From NCBI RefSeq assembly GCF_023715105.1, contig NZ_JAMBNO010000011.1, positions 122,594-186,593 of the forward strand: a DNA stretch of 64,000 nt, given 5' to 3'. Below, one piece after another: positions 30,528 to 39,419 of the stretch; the stretch's first letter is position 1; every line of letters starts with the position of its first letter. The notes under the pieces were generated by a model. The model did no database searches, was not told the DNA's origin, and saw only the letters and a list, made by a program, of their open reading frames with translations. This stretch comes from Hydrogenophaga intermedia. Its GTDB lineage: Bacteria > Pseudomonadota > Gammaproteobacteria > Burkholderiales > Burkholderiaceae_C. The translations under genes and the position numbers were made by a program.

Positions 30528-33485
30528 TCAGCTCAGGTGGTTGCCCACGAGGCCGGCAATCTCGAACATGGTCACCGAGTCCTTGCCGAAGACCGGGCGC
30601 AGGCGGGCATCGGCGTTGATGCGGCGCTTGTCCTTCGCGTCCTGCAGGCCGTTGGCCTTGATGTAGTCCCACAACTTCTTGACCACCTCGGGCCGCGACA
30701 CCGCGCCTTCGCCGATGACGGCCGCGAGCGCAGCGCTGGGCTGCTTGCCGGTGGCCGCGGTGGTCTTGCGCGGGGCCTTCTTTGCAGCCGGCGCTTTCTT
30801 CGCCGCGGGCGCCTTCTTCGCTGCGACCTTTTTCGCGGGCGCCGCGGCCTTGGCCGCAGGCCGCGCCGCGCCCTTGCGCGGCGGGTACTTGCTGTCGCGC
30901 TGCTCGAACTCGAAATTCACCTTGCCCGCCTCGGCGTCCCAGGCCAGGAAGGCCTTGAACGGGCGGCGCGTGCGCATGGAGACAAACTTGTCGAGCAGAT
31001 CGGTCTTGCCGCTGGCCAGCAGCTTGCTCATCTGCTCGCGCGCCACGGGCTGCTGCAGGATGATCTTGCCGCTCTTGAAGTCGCAACTCGGCGTGGGCTG
31101 CTGCGCCGTGGGCACGGCGCGCTCGCACACGTAGTTGGCGCCGTGCTCGTGCACCGCGCCGCCGCACTTGGGGCAGGCGCCCAGGCTTTCGCTGCCCGCG
31201 AAGTCGATCAGCTCGCCGGTTTCCTCGTCCTTGCGGTCGTCGCCGAAGTCGAATTCGAGCTTCCAGTTCCTGTCTTCTTCGCTGTGCTTGAGCACGAGTT
31301 CGGCGACGAAGGGCCAGCCCGCCTTGGAGCGGAAGCCCTCGAGCGGGCCAATGTGCTTGTCGCGCAGGAAAGCGTTGGCCTCGGCGGTCTCGAAGGTGCG
31401 CCCGCCCGGCGACTTGGTGAACGAGAAGCCGCAACCATCGCTGTTGCCGTCGGCGCCGGTGCACGCGAAGCGGCGGTAGTTTTCCTTCACCACGCCGCCG
31501 CAGTTGGGGCAGGGTGCTTCGAGCGTGGCGTAGTCGCCAGGCACGGTGTCGCGGTCGTATTCCTTGGCCTTCTTCACCAGGCGCTCGGTCATGGCCGCGA
31601 TCTCGGCCATGAAGGCGTCGCGCGAGAGCTTGCCGTGCTCCATCTGCGCGAGCTTGTATTCCCACTCGCCGGTGAGCTCGGGTTTGGACAGGTCTTCCAC
31701 CTCCAACCCGCGCAGCAGCGTCATGAGCTGGAACGCCTTGGCGGTGGGGATCAGCTCTCGACCTTCGCGCAGCATGTATTTTTCGGCCAGCAGGCCCTCT
31801 ATGGTGGCCGCGCGCGTGGCCGGCGTGCCCAGGCCTTTCTCGTGCATGGCCTCGCGCAGTTCGTCGTCCTCAATGAGCTTGCCCGCACCTTCCATGGCCG
31901 CCAGCAAGGTGGCTTCGCTGTAGCGCGCGGGCGGGCGCGTTTGCAGACCCTTGTGCTCCACCGACTCGGTGCGCACCGTCTCGCCCTCGCGCACCGGCAC
32001 CAGGTTCTGGCCCTTGTCGCCGGCCTGCGCACCTTCCACGTCCTCGGCAGCTTCCTTGCCGTACACCGCCATCCAGCCCGGCTTCACCAGCACCTTGCCT
32101 TCGGTTTTGAAGTGGTGGTTGAGCACGCTGCTGATGCGCGTGGTGACCATGAACTCGGCGCTGGGGAAGAAGACCGCGATGAAGCGGCGCACCACCAGGT
32201 CGTAGAGCTTCTGCTCGGCCTCGGACAGGCCGCTGGGCGCCTGCAGCGTGGGGATGATGGCGAAGTGGTCGGAGACCTTGCTGTTGTCGAAGATGCGCTT
32301 GCTGGGCTTGATGTAGCCGTTGTTGAGCGCGGTCAGCGCGTGCGGCGCGAGGTGCTTCATGCCGCTGTCGGCCAGCATCTCGAAGGTCTGTTTGACGGTG
32401 GCCAGGTAGTCCTCGGGCAGCGCGCGCGAATCGGTACGCGGGTAGGTGAGCGCCTTGTGGCGCTCGTACAGGCTTTGCGCAAGCTGCAGCGTGGTCTTGG
32501 CCGAGAAGCCGAAGCGGCCGTTGGCCTCGCGCTGCAGGCTGGTGAGGTCATAGAGCTGGCCGCAGGCCTGGGTGGTGGGATTGCTTTCTTCCGTCACGCT
32601 GGCGGCCTTGCCGCGAACCGCGTCGACGATGGCCTGCGCCTGCTTCAGGTCCCACACGCGGTCGGCGCGCAGATCGGGGTCGGCGTCGTCGCCGGTCGGC
32701 TTCTTGAAGCCCGGGTCGAACCACTTGCCTGGGTATTCGCCGGCTTCGGCGAGGAAGCTCGCGTGGATCTCCCAGTAGTCGCGCGGGCGGTGTGCGCGGA
32801 TTTTTTCCTCGCGCTCGACCACGATGGACAGCGTGGGCGTCTGCACGCGGCCCACAGTGGTGAGGAAGAAGCCGCCATCGCGCGAGTTGAACGCCGTCAT
32901 GGCGCGCGTGCCGTTGATGCCCACCAGCCAGTCGGCCTCGGAGCGGCTGCGCGCCGCGTCGGCCAGGCCGCGCATTTGCGCATCGCTGCGCAAGCGCTCG
33001 AAGCCTTCGCGGATGGCGGCCGGCGTCATCGACTGCAGCCACAGGCGGCGCACGGGCTTGCCCAGGCCCTGGTATTGCCCGCCCTTCTGACCACCGGCGT
33101 ACTGTTCGATCAGGCGAAAGATGAGTTCGCCCTCCCGCCCCGCGTCGCAGGCGTTGATGAGTTCGGTGACGTCCTTGCGTTTGGCCAGCTTGACCACCGC
33201 GTTCAAACGCGACTTGGCCTTGTCGATCGGCTTGAGCTCGAAGTAGGGCGGCAGCACCGGCAGGTGCGCGAAGCTCCACTTGCCGCGCTTGACGTCGAAC
33301 TGCTCGGGCGCGGCGATCTCCACCAGGTGGCCCACGGCAGACGTGACCACGTAGCGTTCGTTCTCGAAGTGGTCGTCGTGCTTCTCGAACTTGCCCGCGA
33401 CCGGCGTGAGCGCACGCACGATGTCCTGCGCCACGGACGGCTTCTCCGCAATGACCAGGGTCTTGGCGATGCCTTCGGTTTTCAT
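30528..33485 (-). CDS. topB: DNA topoisomerase III with C-terminal SWIB domain
   Basis: 985 aa. An N-terminal Toprim domain (TLVIAEKPSVAQDIV) and the catalytic Tyr in TYPRTDSRAL near residue 347 identify a type IA topoisomerase III. After the core come Cys-rich zinc ribbons (CPNCGG and CPKCGG blocks, about residues 660-830), then a Lys/Ala/Pro linker of KKAPAAKKAP repeats resembling histone H1 tails, and finally a SWIB/MDM2-like domain of about 75 residues (RPEVVKKLWDYIKANGLQD ... GKDSVTMFEIAGLV). Length is far above E. coli TopB (about 650 aa) because of these additions. ATG 33485 opens the Toprim domain directly. Divergent from a SET-domain gene. Confidence 0.95.
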   Translation of the reverse strand: MKTEGIAKTLVIAEKPSVAQDIVRALTPVAGKFEKHDDHFENERYVVTSAVGHLVEIAAPEQFDVKRGKWSFAHLPVLPPYFELKPIDKAKSRLNAVVKLAKRKDVTELINACDAGREGELIFRLIEQYAGGQKGGQYQGLGKPVRRLWLQSMTPAAIREGFERLRSDAQMRGLADAARSRSEADWLVGINGTRAMTAFNSRDGGFFLTTVGRVQTPTLSIVVEREEKIRAHRPRDYWEIHASFLAEAGEYPGKWFDPGFKKPTGDDADPDLRADRVWDLKQAQAIVDAVRGKAASVTEESNPTTQACGQLYDLTSLQREANGRFGFSAKTTLQLAQSLYERHKALTYPRTDSRALPEDYLATVKQTFEMLADSGMKHLAPHALTALNNGYIKPSKRIFDNSKVSDHFAIIPTLQAPSGLSEAEQKLYDLVVRRFIAVFFPSAEFMVTTRISSVLNHHFKTEGKVLVKPGWMAVYGKEAAEDVEGAQAGDKGQNLVPVREGETVRTESVEHKGLQTRPPARYSEATLLAAMEGAGKLIEDDELREAMHEKGLGTPATRAATIEGLLAEKYMLREGRELIPTAKAFQLMTLLRGLEVEDLSKPELTGEWEYKLAQMEHGKLSRDAFMAEIAAMTERLVKKAKEYDRDTVPGDYATLEAPCPNCGGVVKENYRRFACTGADGNSDGCGFSFTKSPGGRTFETAEANAFLRDKHIGPLEGFRSKAGWPFVAELVLKHSEEDRNWKLEFDFGDDRKDEETGELIDFAGSESLGACPKCGGAVHEHGANYVCERAVPTAQQPTPSCDFKSGKIILQQPVAREQMSKLLASGKTDLLDKFVSMRTRRPFKAFLAWDAEAGKVNFEFEQRDSKYPPRKGAARPAAKAAAPAKKVAAKKAPAAKKAPAAKKAPRKTTAATGKQPSAALAAVIGEGAVSRPEVVKKLWDYIKANGLQDAKDKRRINADARLRPVFGKDSVTMFEIAGLVGNHLS

Positions 33486-33496
33486 CTCTACAATCC

Positions 33497-33570
33497 GCTC
33501 CCACACACGCGAGCGCGCACACACGGGCGCGCGCTTGTCGTGCGCGCACCCACGCGCGCACCCGCACAAA
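33497..33570. repeat. Alternating purine-pyrimidine tract between topB and the SET gene
   Basis: The 109-bp divergent gap is dominated by CA/CG dinucleotide runs such as CACACACGCG and GCGCGCACAC. Such tracts can take the Z-DNA form under negative supercoiling. TACAAT at 33488-33493 may serve as -10 for the plus-strand gene. Confidence 0.6.
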
Positions 33571-33594
33571 ACAACCTTACCAAAGAAATCCGAC

Positions 33595-34122
33595 GTGACG
33601 AAAACCCCTCGGAAGCCTGCTGCGCGCACGAAAACCCCGGCCCCGGCGCAAGACGCCCGCCGCATCCAGACGCGCCGCTCCGGGGTGCATGGCAAGGGCG
33701 TCTTCGCGCTGGTGGATATCCCGCCGGGCGAGACGCTGATCGAATACACCGGCGAAGTCATCACCTGGGCCGAGGCGCTGGATCGCCATCCCCACGATCC
33801 GAGCGACCCCAATCACACCTTCTACTTTCACATCGACGAAGACCATGTCATCGATGCGAAGTACGGCGGGAACTCGGCCCGCTGGATCAACCACAGCTGC
33901 GCGCCCAACTGCGAGGCCGACATCGAGGACGGGCGCGTGTTCATCCGCAGCAAGCGCGCCATCCAGGCCGGGGAAGAACTGTTCTACGACTACGGCCTGG
34001 TGATCGACGAGCCGCTCACGCCCAAGCTCAAGGCGCAGTACCCGTGCTGGTGCGGCGCCCCGAAATGCCGCGGCACGCTGCTCGCGCCTAAACGCGGCGG
34101 GCGCGCCACGAAGCTGGGTTGA
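33595..34122 (+). CDS. SET domain-containing protein
   Basis: 175 aa. A Lys/Thr/Pro-rich N-terminus (KTPRKPAARTKTPAPAQ) is followed by a complete SET domain: SGVHGKGVFAL, the catalytic-pocket NHSCAPNC and the final Tyr region ELFYDYGLV. A C-terminal post-SET-like CWCGAPKCRG has the CxC...C zinc ligands. SET proteins are SAM-dependent protein-lysine methyltransferases; bacterial targets include histone-like proteins in Chlamydia. GTG at 33595 was chosen because it begins the basic tail; the stop lies 2 bp before birA. The histone-H1-like tail of the divergent TopB is a conceivable substrate (inference). Confidence 0.88.
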   Translation: MTKTPRKPAARTKTPAPAQDARRIQTRRSGVHGKGVFALVDIPPGETLIEYTGEVITWAEALDRHPHDPSDPNHTFYFHIDEDHVIDAKYGGNSARWINHSCAPNCEADIEDGRVFIRSKRAIQAGEELFYDYGLVIDEPLTPKLKAQYPCWCGAPKCRGTLLAPKRGGRATKLG

Positions 34123-34124
34123 CC

Positions 34125-34928
34125 ATGATGGCCACGGCCACGCTTGGGGGCAGCGCCGAGGCCATCTGGCAGGCGGTGGTGCCCACGTTGCCGGGCTTCA
34201 CGGTCGAGGTGGTGCCGCAGATCGACTCGACCAACACCGAACTCATGCGCCGTGCGCGCAGTGCGCCGCTGGATCCGGTGCTGCTGGTGGCCGAGCAGCA
34301 GACGGCGGGACGCGGGCGCCTGGGCCGCGGCTGGCACAGCCAGGCCGGTCAGTCGCTCACGTTCTCCCTCGGGCTGATGCTCGCGCCGCGCGAGTGGTCG
34401 GGCCTGTCACTCGCGGTGGGCGTGAGTCTGGCCGAACAGTTGCACGCCGATGTGCGGCTGAAATGGCCGAACGACCTCTGGCTGCTGGGCCGCAAGCTGG
34501 GCGGCATCCTGGTCGAGACCGCCGGCCAGCACGATGCCATGGGCGCGGCGCGCGCGGTGGTGATCGGCGTGGGCCTGAACGTGGCGCGACCGGCCGCCGC
34601 GGCGGTGCAGCAGACCGCCGCGGGCGCCCTGCCCCCGCTGGCACCCGCAGGCCTGGCCGAGGTGGAAATGGGTGTCACGGCGGCCGAGGTGCTGGGGCGC
34701 GTGGTCCCTGCGCTGGTGGCCGACGTGCAGCGCTTCGAGGCCGAGGGCTTTGCGGCCTTTGCCGGGCGCTTTGCCGCCCGCGATGCATTGAAGGATCGTG
34801 CGGTGGTGCTGAGCGATGGCACCACCGGCACCGCCTGCGGCGTGGCCAGTGACGGCGCGCTGCGGGTGCTCGTGGGCCAGCAGATGCGCCGCGTGGACAG
34901 CGCCGAAGTGAGCGTGCGCCCATGCTGA
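34125..34928 (+). CDS. birA: Biotin-[acetyl-CoA-carboxylase] ligase, monofunctional
   Basis: 267 aa. Attaches biotin to the acetyl-CoA carboxylase carrier protein. The biotin-binding loop GRGRLGRGW and KWPNDLWL are present, with a C-terminal SH3-like domain. There is no N-terminal helix-turn-helix, so it is a class I ligase and not a repressor of biotin synthesis. Two consecutive ATG codons occur at 34125 and 34128. Overlaps the following gene by 7 bp. Confidence 0.93.
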   Translation: MMATATLGGSAEAIWQAVVPTLPGFTVEVVPQIDSTNTELMRRARSAPLDPVLLVAEQQTAGRGRLGRGWHSQAGQSLTFSLGLMLAPREWSGLSLAVGVSLAEQLHADVRLKWPNDLWLLGRKLGGILVETAGQHDAMGAARAVVIGVGLNVARPAAAAVQQTAAGALPPLAPAGLAEVEMGVTAAEVLGRVVPALVADVQRFEAEGFAAFAGRFAARDALKDRAVVLSDGTTGTACGVASDGALRVLVGQQMRRVDSAEVSVRPC

Positions 34929-35746
34929 GGTGGCTGGTCATCGCCCTGGTCGTGGCCAACGCGGTGTATTACGCGGGCACCCACGGCCACCTGGCTGGCC
35001 TGGGCTGGCCGGCAGCCGGCGAAACGCGTGAACCGCAGCGGCTGACGCAGCAGATCGAACCGCAGCGGCTGCGCCTGCTCAATGGCCCGCAAGGCGCGGA
35101 ACCGGTGTCCCCGGCGGCAGGCCGGCCAGGCCCCGAAGCGGCCGCAACGCCCACGAACCCGTCCTCGGCAGGTCAGCCTTCGCCATCGCCTGCCGCTTCG
35201 CCGCAGGGCTCGAGCGCCCCAGCGAGCACGCCAGGATCGCCCGCGGCTCCTGCAGCGCCCACGCTGCCGGCCACGCCAGCCACGGAGGCGGCCACCGCGT
35301 GCTGGCAGGCCGGTGGTTTCACCGAGGAGCAGGCTGAACTGCTGCGCGCCGAGTTGCGCCTGCTGGGCCTGGCCAGCAGCGCCTGGCAACTGAGCGAGGT
35401 GCGCAGCCCGGGCCGCTGGATCGTCTACATGGGCCGTTACGACAGTGCCGAGCAGGCGGCGCGCAAGAAGGCCGAGCTGCGCGCCCTGGGCATCGAGTTC
35501 CGCGACGTCGGCACGCCCGGGTTGACGCCCGGTATCGCGGTGGGCACCTTTTCCAGCGAGCAGGCCGCACGCGACGGCCTGCAACAGGCCGAACGCCGCG
35601 GCGTACGCACCGCGCGTGTGGTGCAGGAACGTGCGGAGAGCGTGAGCTTCAACCTGCGTCTGCCAGCGATCACCGAGGCGCAGCGACAGCGCATCGACGC
35701 CCTCGGTCCCGCCATGGGCGGGCGCACCTTGCAGCGCTGCGGCTGA
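34922..35746 (+). CDS. SPOR-like domain membrane protein
   Basis: 274 aa. One N-terminal membrane anchor (LVIALVVANAVYYAGT), a long linker rich in Ala, Pro, Ser and Gly (about residues 55-125), then a C-terminal region of two SPOR-like repeats (WIVYMGRYDSAEQAARKKAELRALGIE and VGTFSSEQAARDGLQQAERRGVRTARV). SPOR domains bind denuded septal peptidoglycan, so a cell-division or cell-wall role is likely. Coupled to birA. Confidence 0.8.
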   Translation: MLRWLVIALVVANAVYYAGTHGHLAGLGWPAAGETREPQRLTQQIEPQRLRLLNGPQGAEPVSPAAGRPGPEAAATPTNPSSAGQPSPSPAASPQGSSAPASTPGSPAAPAAPTLPATPATEAATACWQAGGFTEEQAELLRAELRLLGLASSAWQLSEVRSPGRWIVYMGRYDSAEQAARKKAELRALGIEFRDVGTPGLTPGIAVGTFSSEQAARDGLQQAERRGVRTARVVQERAESVSFNLRLPAITEAQRQRIDALGPAMGGRTLQRCG

Positions 35747-35752
35747 GGCGCC

Positions 35753-37624
35753 TCAGCGTCGGCGCTGGCGCCAAGCCAACGCGACGACCCAGGCCCACAG
35801 CCCCGCGCCCCAGGCCCAGCCGAGTGCGCCACCGCCTCCGCCGCTCGTGGTGGGTCGCACGGTCACCACGGTCACGGTGTCGCTGCCTTTTTCGCCATCG
35901 CTGTCGGTGACGGTAAGGCGAAACACCCAACGCGCATCCAGGTCCGGCAGTTGCAGGTTGGCAACTGCCGAGGTGTCCCCGTCGATCGCCACCGCTGGGC
36001 CGCTCTCGCGCGTCCATTCATGGCTCACGATCGTCGCCATACCCAACGCGAAGCTCGCTCCGCCGTCCAGCGTGATGCGGGCACCCGGCTGCACGGTGCC
36101 GATGCGTTTGATGATGGCTGCCGGCCCGCTGGCCAGCTGCAAGGACACGCCAGCGTCGAGCAATCCCGCGCCGCAGGTGATTGTGGTGCAACGACACGGC
36201 CCGGCGGCCGCGGGTCCGCAATCGGGCAAGGCGGACGGTACATGGCCACGGCGGCGCGCCGCCTCCGTCATGCGGTAGATGAGGTCGGAGGGCCTCAATT
36301 TGTTGTTGACCGACAGCATGAGGCTGGCGACCCCGGCTGCCTGGGGCGCCGAGAAGCTGGTGCCTTGCTTGTAACCGTAGCCATCGGCGCCAGGGGTGGT
36401 GAGCCCATCGTTGTCGGTGGCGTAGATCATGTTGGCGTCCCCCGATTCGCTCGAGCCCCCGGGGGCCGAGAGCGCCACCTGAGGGCCGAAGCTGGAGTAA
36501 TCGGCTTTCGCGCCGTCGCGTCGCACCGCGGCCACGGCCATCACGCCGTCGCAATCGGCCGGCCGGGTGAGCGGGCCCTCGTTGTTGCCCGCGGCCACCA
36601 CCAGCAGCGCGCCTTCGTTGGTCACGTCATCGACCATGCTCTGGTAGGCCGCGTTGCAAGCGGTGCTGCCGCCAAAGCTCAGGTTGATGACGCGAGCAGG
36701 CGTCGGGTTTGACGGCGCGCCGTCCACGGGGAGACCGGCCGCCCAGCGCACGCCATCAAGCAGGTCGGAAAGCAACGCGCCGCATTTGCCCGCCACGCGC
36801 ACGGGCAGGATCCTGGCGAGTCGGTTGATGCCGGCGATACCGATGCCGTTGTTCCACACTGCGCCGACCTGACCCGCGATGAAAGTGCCGTGCCATGAGC
36901 TGTCGGCCACGTCGCAGGCATCAAAAATGGCAGTGCCCAGATCGCCGGCGCTGACCCAATCCCCCGGGTCCGAGGGATCCGCGTCTCGACCATCGCTGTC
37001 GTTGGCCACCGAGAGTTCGCTCACGAAATCATGGCCGCTCAGCAGTTTTCCCATGAGGTCGGGATGGCTGAATCGAACGCCGTTGTCGACCACCGCCACC
37101 ACCACGTTGCTGCCCGTGTTGATTTGCCAGGCGGGCGGCATGTTCATGGCAGATTGCTCAGCCGCACCGGGCACGCGCAGGTGCCATTGCAAGTTGGTGT
37201 AGTCGGTTTCGGTCGGTTCGGACCGGCGACGCTCGATCACATCAGGCTCCACCCAGGCCACGTCCGGGTGCAGCCGCAGGCGGCGCATGGCGTCGTCGAG
37301 CGCGTGGCCGCGCAGGGGTTTGTCCAGCCGCATGAGGGCAGCGCGCCCAGCCTCACCGACGCTGCGAACCGGCAGGCCCACGGACTTCGCGACAGCCTGC
37401 GTCTTCTCGCGGGAGCGCTGGGTGGCGCGTTTCCAGGCGGCCTGCTCTCGCTGGCGACGATCGGCCCAGGGGCCGCGTTCGGTGTGTTCGGCTCTCAACT
37501 CGTCTGCACCGGCCCGATAGCCCACGATGAGCCCGAAGGCCAGCGGATCGCCGGCCGAGGCCGGTATCGAGGCCACGCCGAGCAAGAGGCAGAAGAGGTA
37601 ACGGCGAAGGCGGGGCGGGCGCAT
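35753..37624 (-). CDS. Secreted S8 subtilisin-like protease with GlyGly-CTERM-like sorting tail
   Basis: About 623 aa. Signal peptide (MRPPRLRRYLFCLLLGVASIPASA), a propeptide, then a subtilase domain with the triad Asp in VVDNGVRFSHP, His in SWHGTFIAG and Ser in GTSFSAPQAAG. After it comes a PKD/cadherin-like beta domain (about 500-590). The C-terminus is TSGGGGG, a hydrophobic stretch, then RQRRR: the layout of GlyGly-CTERM sorting signals cleaved by rhombosortase. The product is therefore expected to be exported and processed at or across the outer membrane via type II secretion (inference). Start ATG 37624; an in-frame ATG at 37639 is possible. Confidence 0.9.
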   Translation of the reverse strand: MRPPRLRRYLFCLLLGVASIPASAGDPLAFGLIVGYRAGADELRAEHTERGPWADRRQREQAAWKRATQRSREKTQAVAKSVGLPVRSVGEAGRAALMRLDKPLRGHALDDAMRRLRLHPDVAWVEPDVIERRRSEPTETDYTNLQWHLRVPGAAEQSAMNMPPAWQINTGSNVVVAVVDNGVRFSHPDLMGKLLSGHDFVSELSVANDSDGRDADPSDPGDWVSAGDLGTAIFDACDVADSSWHGTFIAGQVGAVWNNGIGIAGINRLARILPVRVAGKCGALLSDLLDGVRWAAGLPVDGAPSNPTPARVINLSFGGSTACNAAYQSMVDDVTNEGALLVVAAGNNEGPLTRPADCDGVMAVAAVRRDGAKADYSSFGPQVALSAPGGSSESGDANMIYATDNDGLTTPGADGYGYKQGTSFSAPQAAGVASLMLSVNNKLRPSDLIYRMTEAARRRGHVPSALPDCGPAAAGPCRCTTITCGAGLLDAGVSLQLASGPAAIIKRIGTVQPGARITLDGGASFALGMATIVSHEWTRESGPAVAIDGDTSAVANLQLPDLDARWVFRLTVTDSDGEKGSDTVTVVTVRPTTSGGGGGALGWAWGAGLWAWVVALAWRQRRR

Positions 37625-37785
37625 GCAGATTTGTAGCATCCGCCAGCGGCCCGCGTGTCCAAAAGTAGACCGGACATCCGCCTCAGTTCACCAGGCGGTT
37701 GGCGCCTGCGGGACGATGACCGTTGGCGCCTCCCGCACGCCCGCTCCGGTCACACGTTCCCGTCGCTCGCTGCGGATGCCTGGCG

Positions 37786-38694
37786 TCAGCCGGGCACGGT
37801 CGCGGCCCGGGCCGTGGGGGTGGTGAGGCTGTCGAACCACGCCAGAGCGTCGTTCCACAACGGCTGGGCACGCGGGCGGAAGTAGCCCATGTGTCCGATG
37901 GGGCCGAGTCCCTGGCGCCGCGAATCCAGCGTGACGGCGCGCACCGGCGCGTTACGGTAGCCGGCCATGAAGGCGTCGCGCGACGCCGGCGGTGCCCAGG
38001 CGTCGTCGAGCGCATTGACGGCCACGATGGGAAAGCGCACCGCGTCAAAGCGCGCGGTGACGTCGCGCATGCCGGGGTCGTCGAAGAAGTAGCGCGGAAA
38101 GCGGCACCAGTGGCGCCATTGGCGGTAGACATCGATCGGCAGGTCCTCGCCCATGCCGAGTTTGCTCCAGGGCAGGTAGCCGGCCACCCGCGTCATCAGC
38201 GGGCCCAGCACGTTCCACATCAGTTGCACGCGCAGGCGCTCCAGCGGGGGCATCCAGCCGTGCCAACCGGCACCGGTGGCAAAGGTGTAGGCCGCGTCCA
38301 CGTGTTCCGGGTTGGGCAGAAGTCCCAGCGCATGGCCACCGTAAGAATGGCCGACCAGCCACAGCGGCACGCCTGGCGTGCGCATGTGGGCCACGGCCGC
38401 GGCGAGGTCGAGGCGGCCCCAGTCGAGATAGTCCATGCGAAAGCCCTTGAGGCTGCGGGGCGCGGAGTCGCCGATGCCACGGTAGTCGAGGGTCAGCACG
38501 TCGATGCCCTGGGCCGCGACGTGCTGGGCAAATCGCTTGTAGAAGCCCTGTGGCACCGCGGTGGCGCCGCCGACCACAAGGTGGGCGCGTGGCGGCGTGG
38601 CGGCGTGGTAGCGCCGGGCCGACAGCGGATAGCCGTCGGCGGCGTGCAGGGTGAGGCGTTCGACGCGCACGGCGTCGCGGGTGGCGGGTGTCAT
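37786..38694 (-). CDS. Alpha/beta hydrolase (serine aminopeptidase S33-like)
   Basis: 302 aa. Nucleophile elbow GHSYGG near residue 115, upstream DYRGIGDS, and a C-terminal His in GHMGYF. Similar proteins are called hydrolases acting on esters, amides or short peptides; no substrate is assigned. The gene overlaps the upstream TetR gene by four bases (ATGA) and is probably its main target. Confidence 0.85.
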   Translation of the reverse strand: MTPATRDAVRVERLTLHAADGYPLSARRYHAATPPRAHLVVGGATAVPQGFYKRFAQHVAAQGIDVLTLDYRGIGDSAPRSLKGFRMDYLDWGRLDLAAAVAHMRTPGVPLWLVGHSYGGHALGLLPNPEHVDAAYTFATGAGWHGWMPPLERLRVQLMWNVLGPLMTRVAGYLPWSKLGMGEDLPIDVYRQWRHWCRFPRYFFDDPGMRDVTARFDAVRFPIVAVNALDDAWAPPASRDAFMAGYRNAPVRAVTLDSRRQGLGPIGHMGYFRPRAQPLWNDALAWFDSLTTPTARAATVPG

Positions 38695-39296
38695 GTGGGG
38701 TTCTCCGGGGTCGGGGGAGCGGGCAACAAGGCCAGCAAGGTGTCGGTGATCTGCTGCACGGGTTCGATGCTGTGCGCCACGCGCGCCTGCAGCAGGCCGC
38801 CTTCGTAGGCGGCGACCATCAGGGTGGCCACGCCTGTGGCGCGCTCGGCGGGCATGCCGGCGACCACCAGGCCGTGTGCGATGCGCTCACGCAGCCGCGC
38901 AAAGCCGCGGGCGAGCGCTTCGCGCAGGGCCTTGTCGTCGGGCGCGGATTCCAGCGCCACCGTGGCCAGCGGGCAGCCGGACTCGAAGCCGGTGCGTTGC
39001 AGACGCTCGGTGGCGGCGCGAATCCACTGGCGCATCGCGGCCAGTGGGTCGGGCGCGGTGGCAAGCAGTTGGTCCAGGCCGCTGGTCATGCGTTCGACCA
39101 CGCGGTCGATGGCGGCGATGGCCAGCTCGGTCTTGCCGCCGGGGAAGTGGTGGTAGAGCACGCCCTTGGGGGCGCCGGCCGACTGGAGCAGCTCGGTCAG
39201 GCCGATGCCGTGCAGGCCACGGCGGCGCAGCGCGTCGGTCATGGCGGCGATCAGGCGGTCGCGCGTGCCGGTTTCGGGCGGGGGTGCGGTGGGCAT
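38691..39296 (-). CDS. TetR family regulator (autoregulated, probably leaderless)
   Basis: 201 aa. N-terminal TetR domain with the helix-turn-helix GLTELLQSAGAPKGVLYHHFPGGKTEL. A C-terminal ligand-binding domain with several Cys follows. ATG 39296 is preferred over ATG 39305 because a TTGACA-N17-GAGAAT promoter would start transcription at or next to it. The operator lies wholly inside that promoter. It is followed by the hydrolase gene in one unit. Confidence 0.88.
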   Translation of the reverse strand: MPTAPPPETGTRDRLIAAMTDALRRRGLHGIGLTELLQSAGAPKGVLYHHFPGGKTELAIAAIDRVVERMTSGLDQLLATAPDPLAAMRQWIRAATERLQRTGFESGCPLATVALESAPDDKALREALARGFARLRERIAHGLVVAGMPAERATGVATLMVAAYEGGLLQARVAHSIEPVQQITDTLLALLPAPPTPENPT

Positions 39297-39303
39297 GGTC
39301 CGC

Positions 39304-39332
39304 ATTCTCTAGACCGGTCGGTCTAGTGTCAA
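39304..39332 (-). promoter_or_regulatory. TetR promoter with operator filling the spacer
   Basis: Minus strand: -35 TTGACA (39327-39332), 17-bp spacer, -10 GAGAAT (39304-39309). The inverted repeat CTAGACC-GGTC-GGTCTAG (39309-39326) covers the whole spacer, so repressor binding would directly exclude RNA polymerase. TAGACCG half-sites are typical of TetR-family operators. Confidence 0.85.
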
Positions 39333-39385
39333 TGCCGACCATCGGTGGACTTGTCGTAGGCGAGCTGGCGGCTTCTGGAGGCTTC

Positions 39386-39412
39386 TACAATAACAATCCA
39401 TCTGGACGGATT
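39386..39412 (+). promoter_or_regulatory. -10 and operator of the TetR/SMR efflux operon
   Basis: TACAAT at 39386-39391 is followed directly by an imperfect 18-bp palindrome (39395-39412, AATCC...GGATT, 7 of 9 pairs matching) at the presumed transcription start. A repressor here would block initiation; the first gene of the operon encodes a TetR protein. Confidence 0.6.
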
Positions 39413-39419
39413 TGAAATC

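Noticed and set aside
30489..34091. 1200-codon open frame antisense to topB
   Set aside because: It lies wholly opposite a complete topoisomerase III and encodes no recognisable motif; a shadow of high-GC codon bias.
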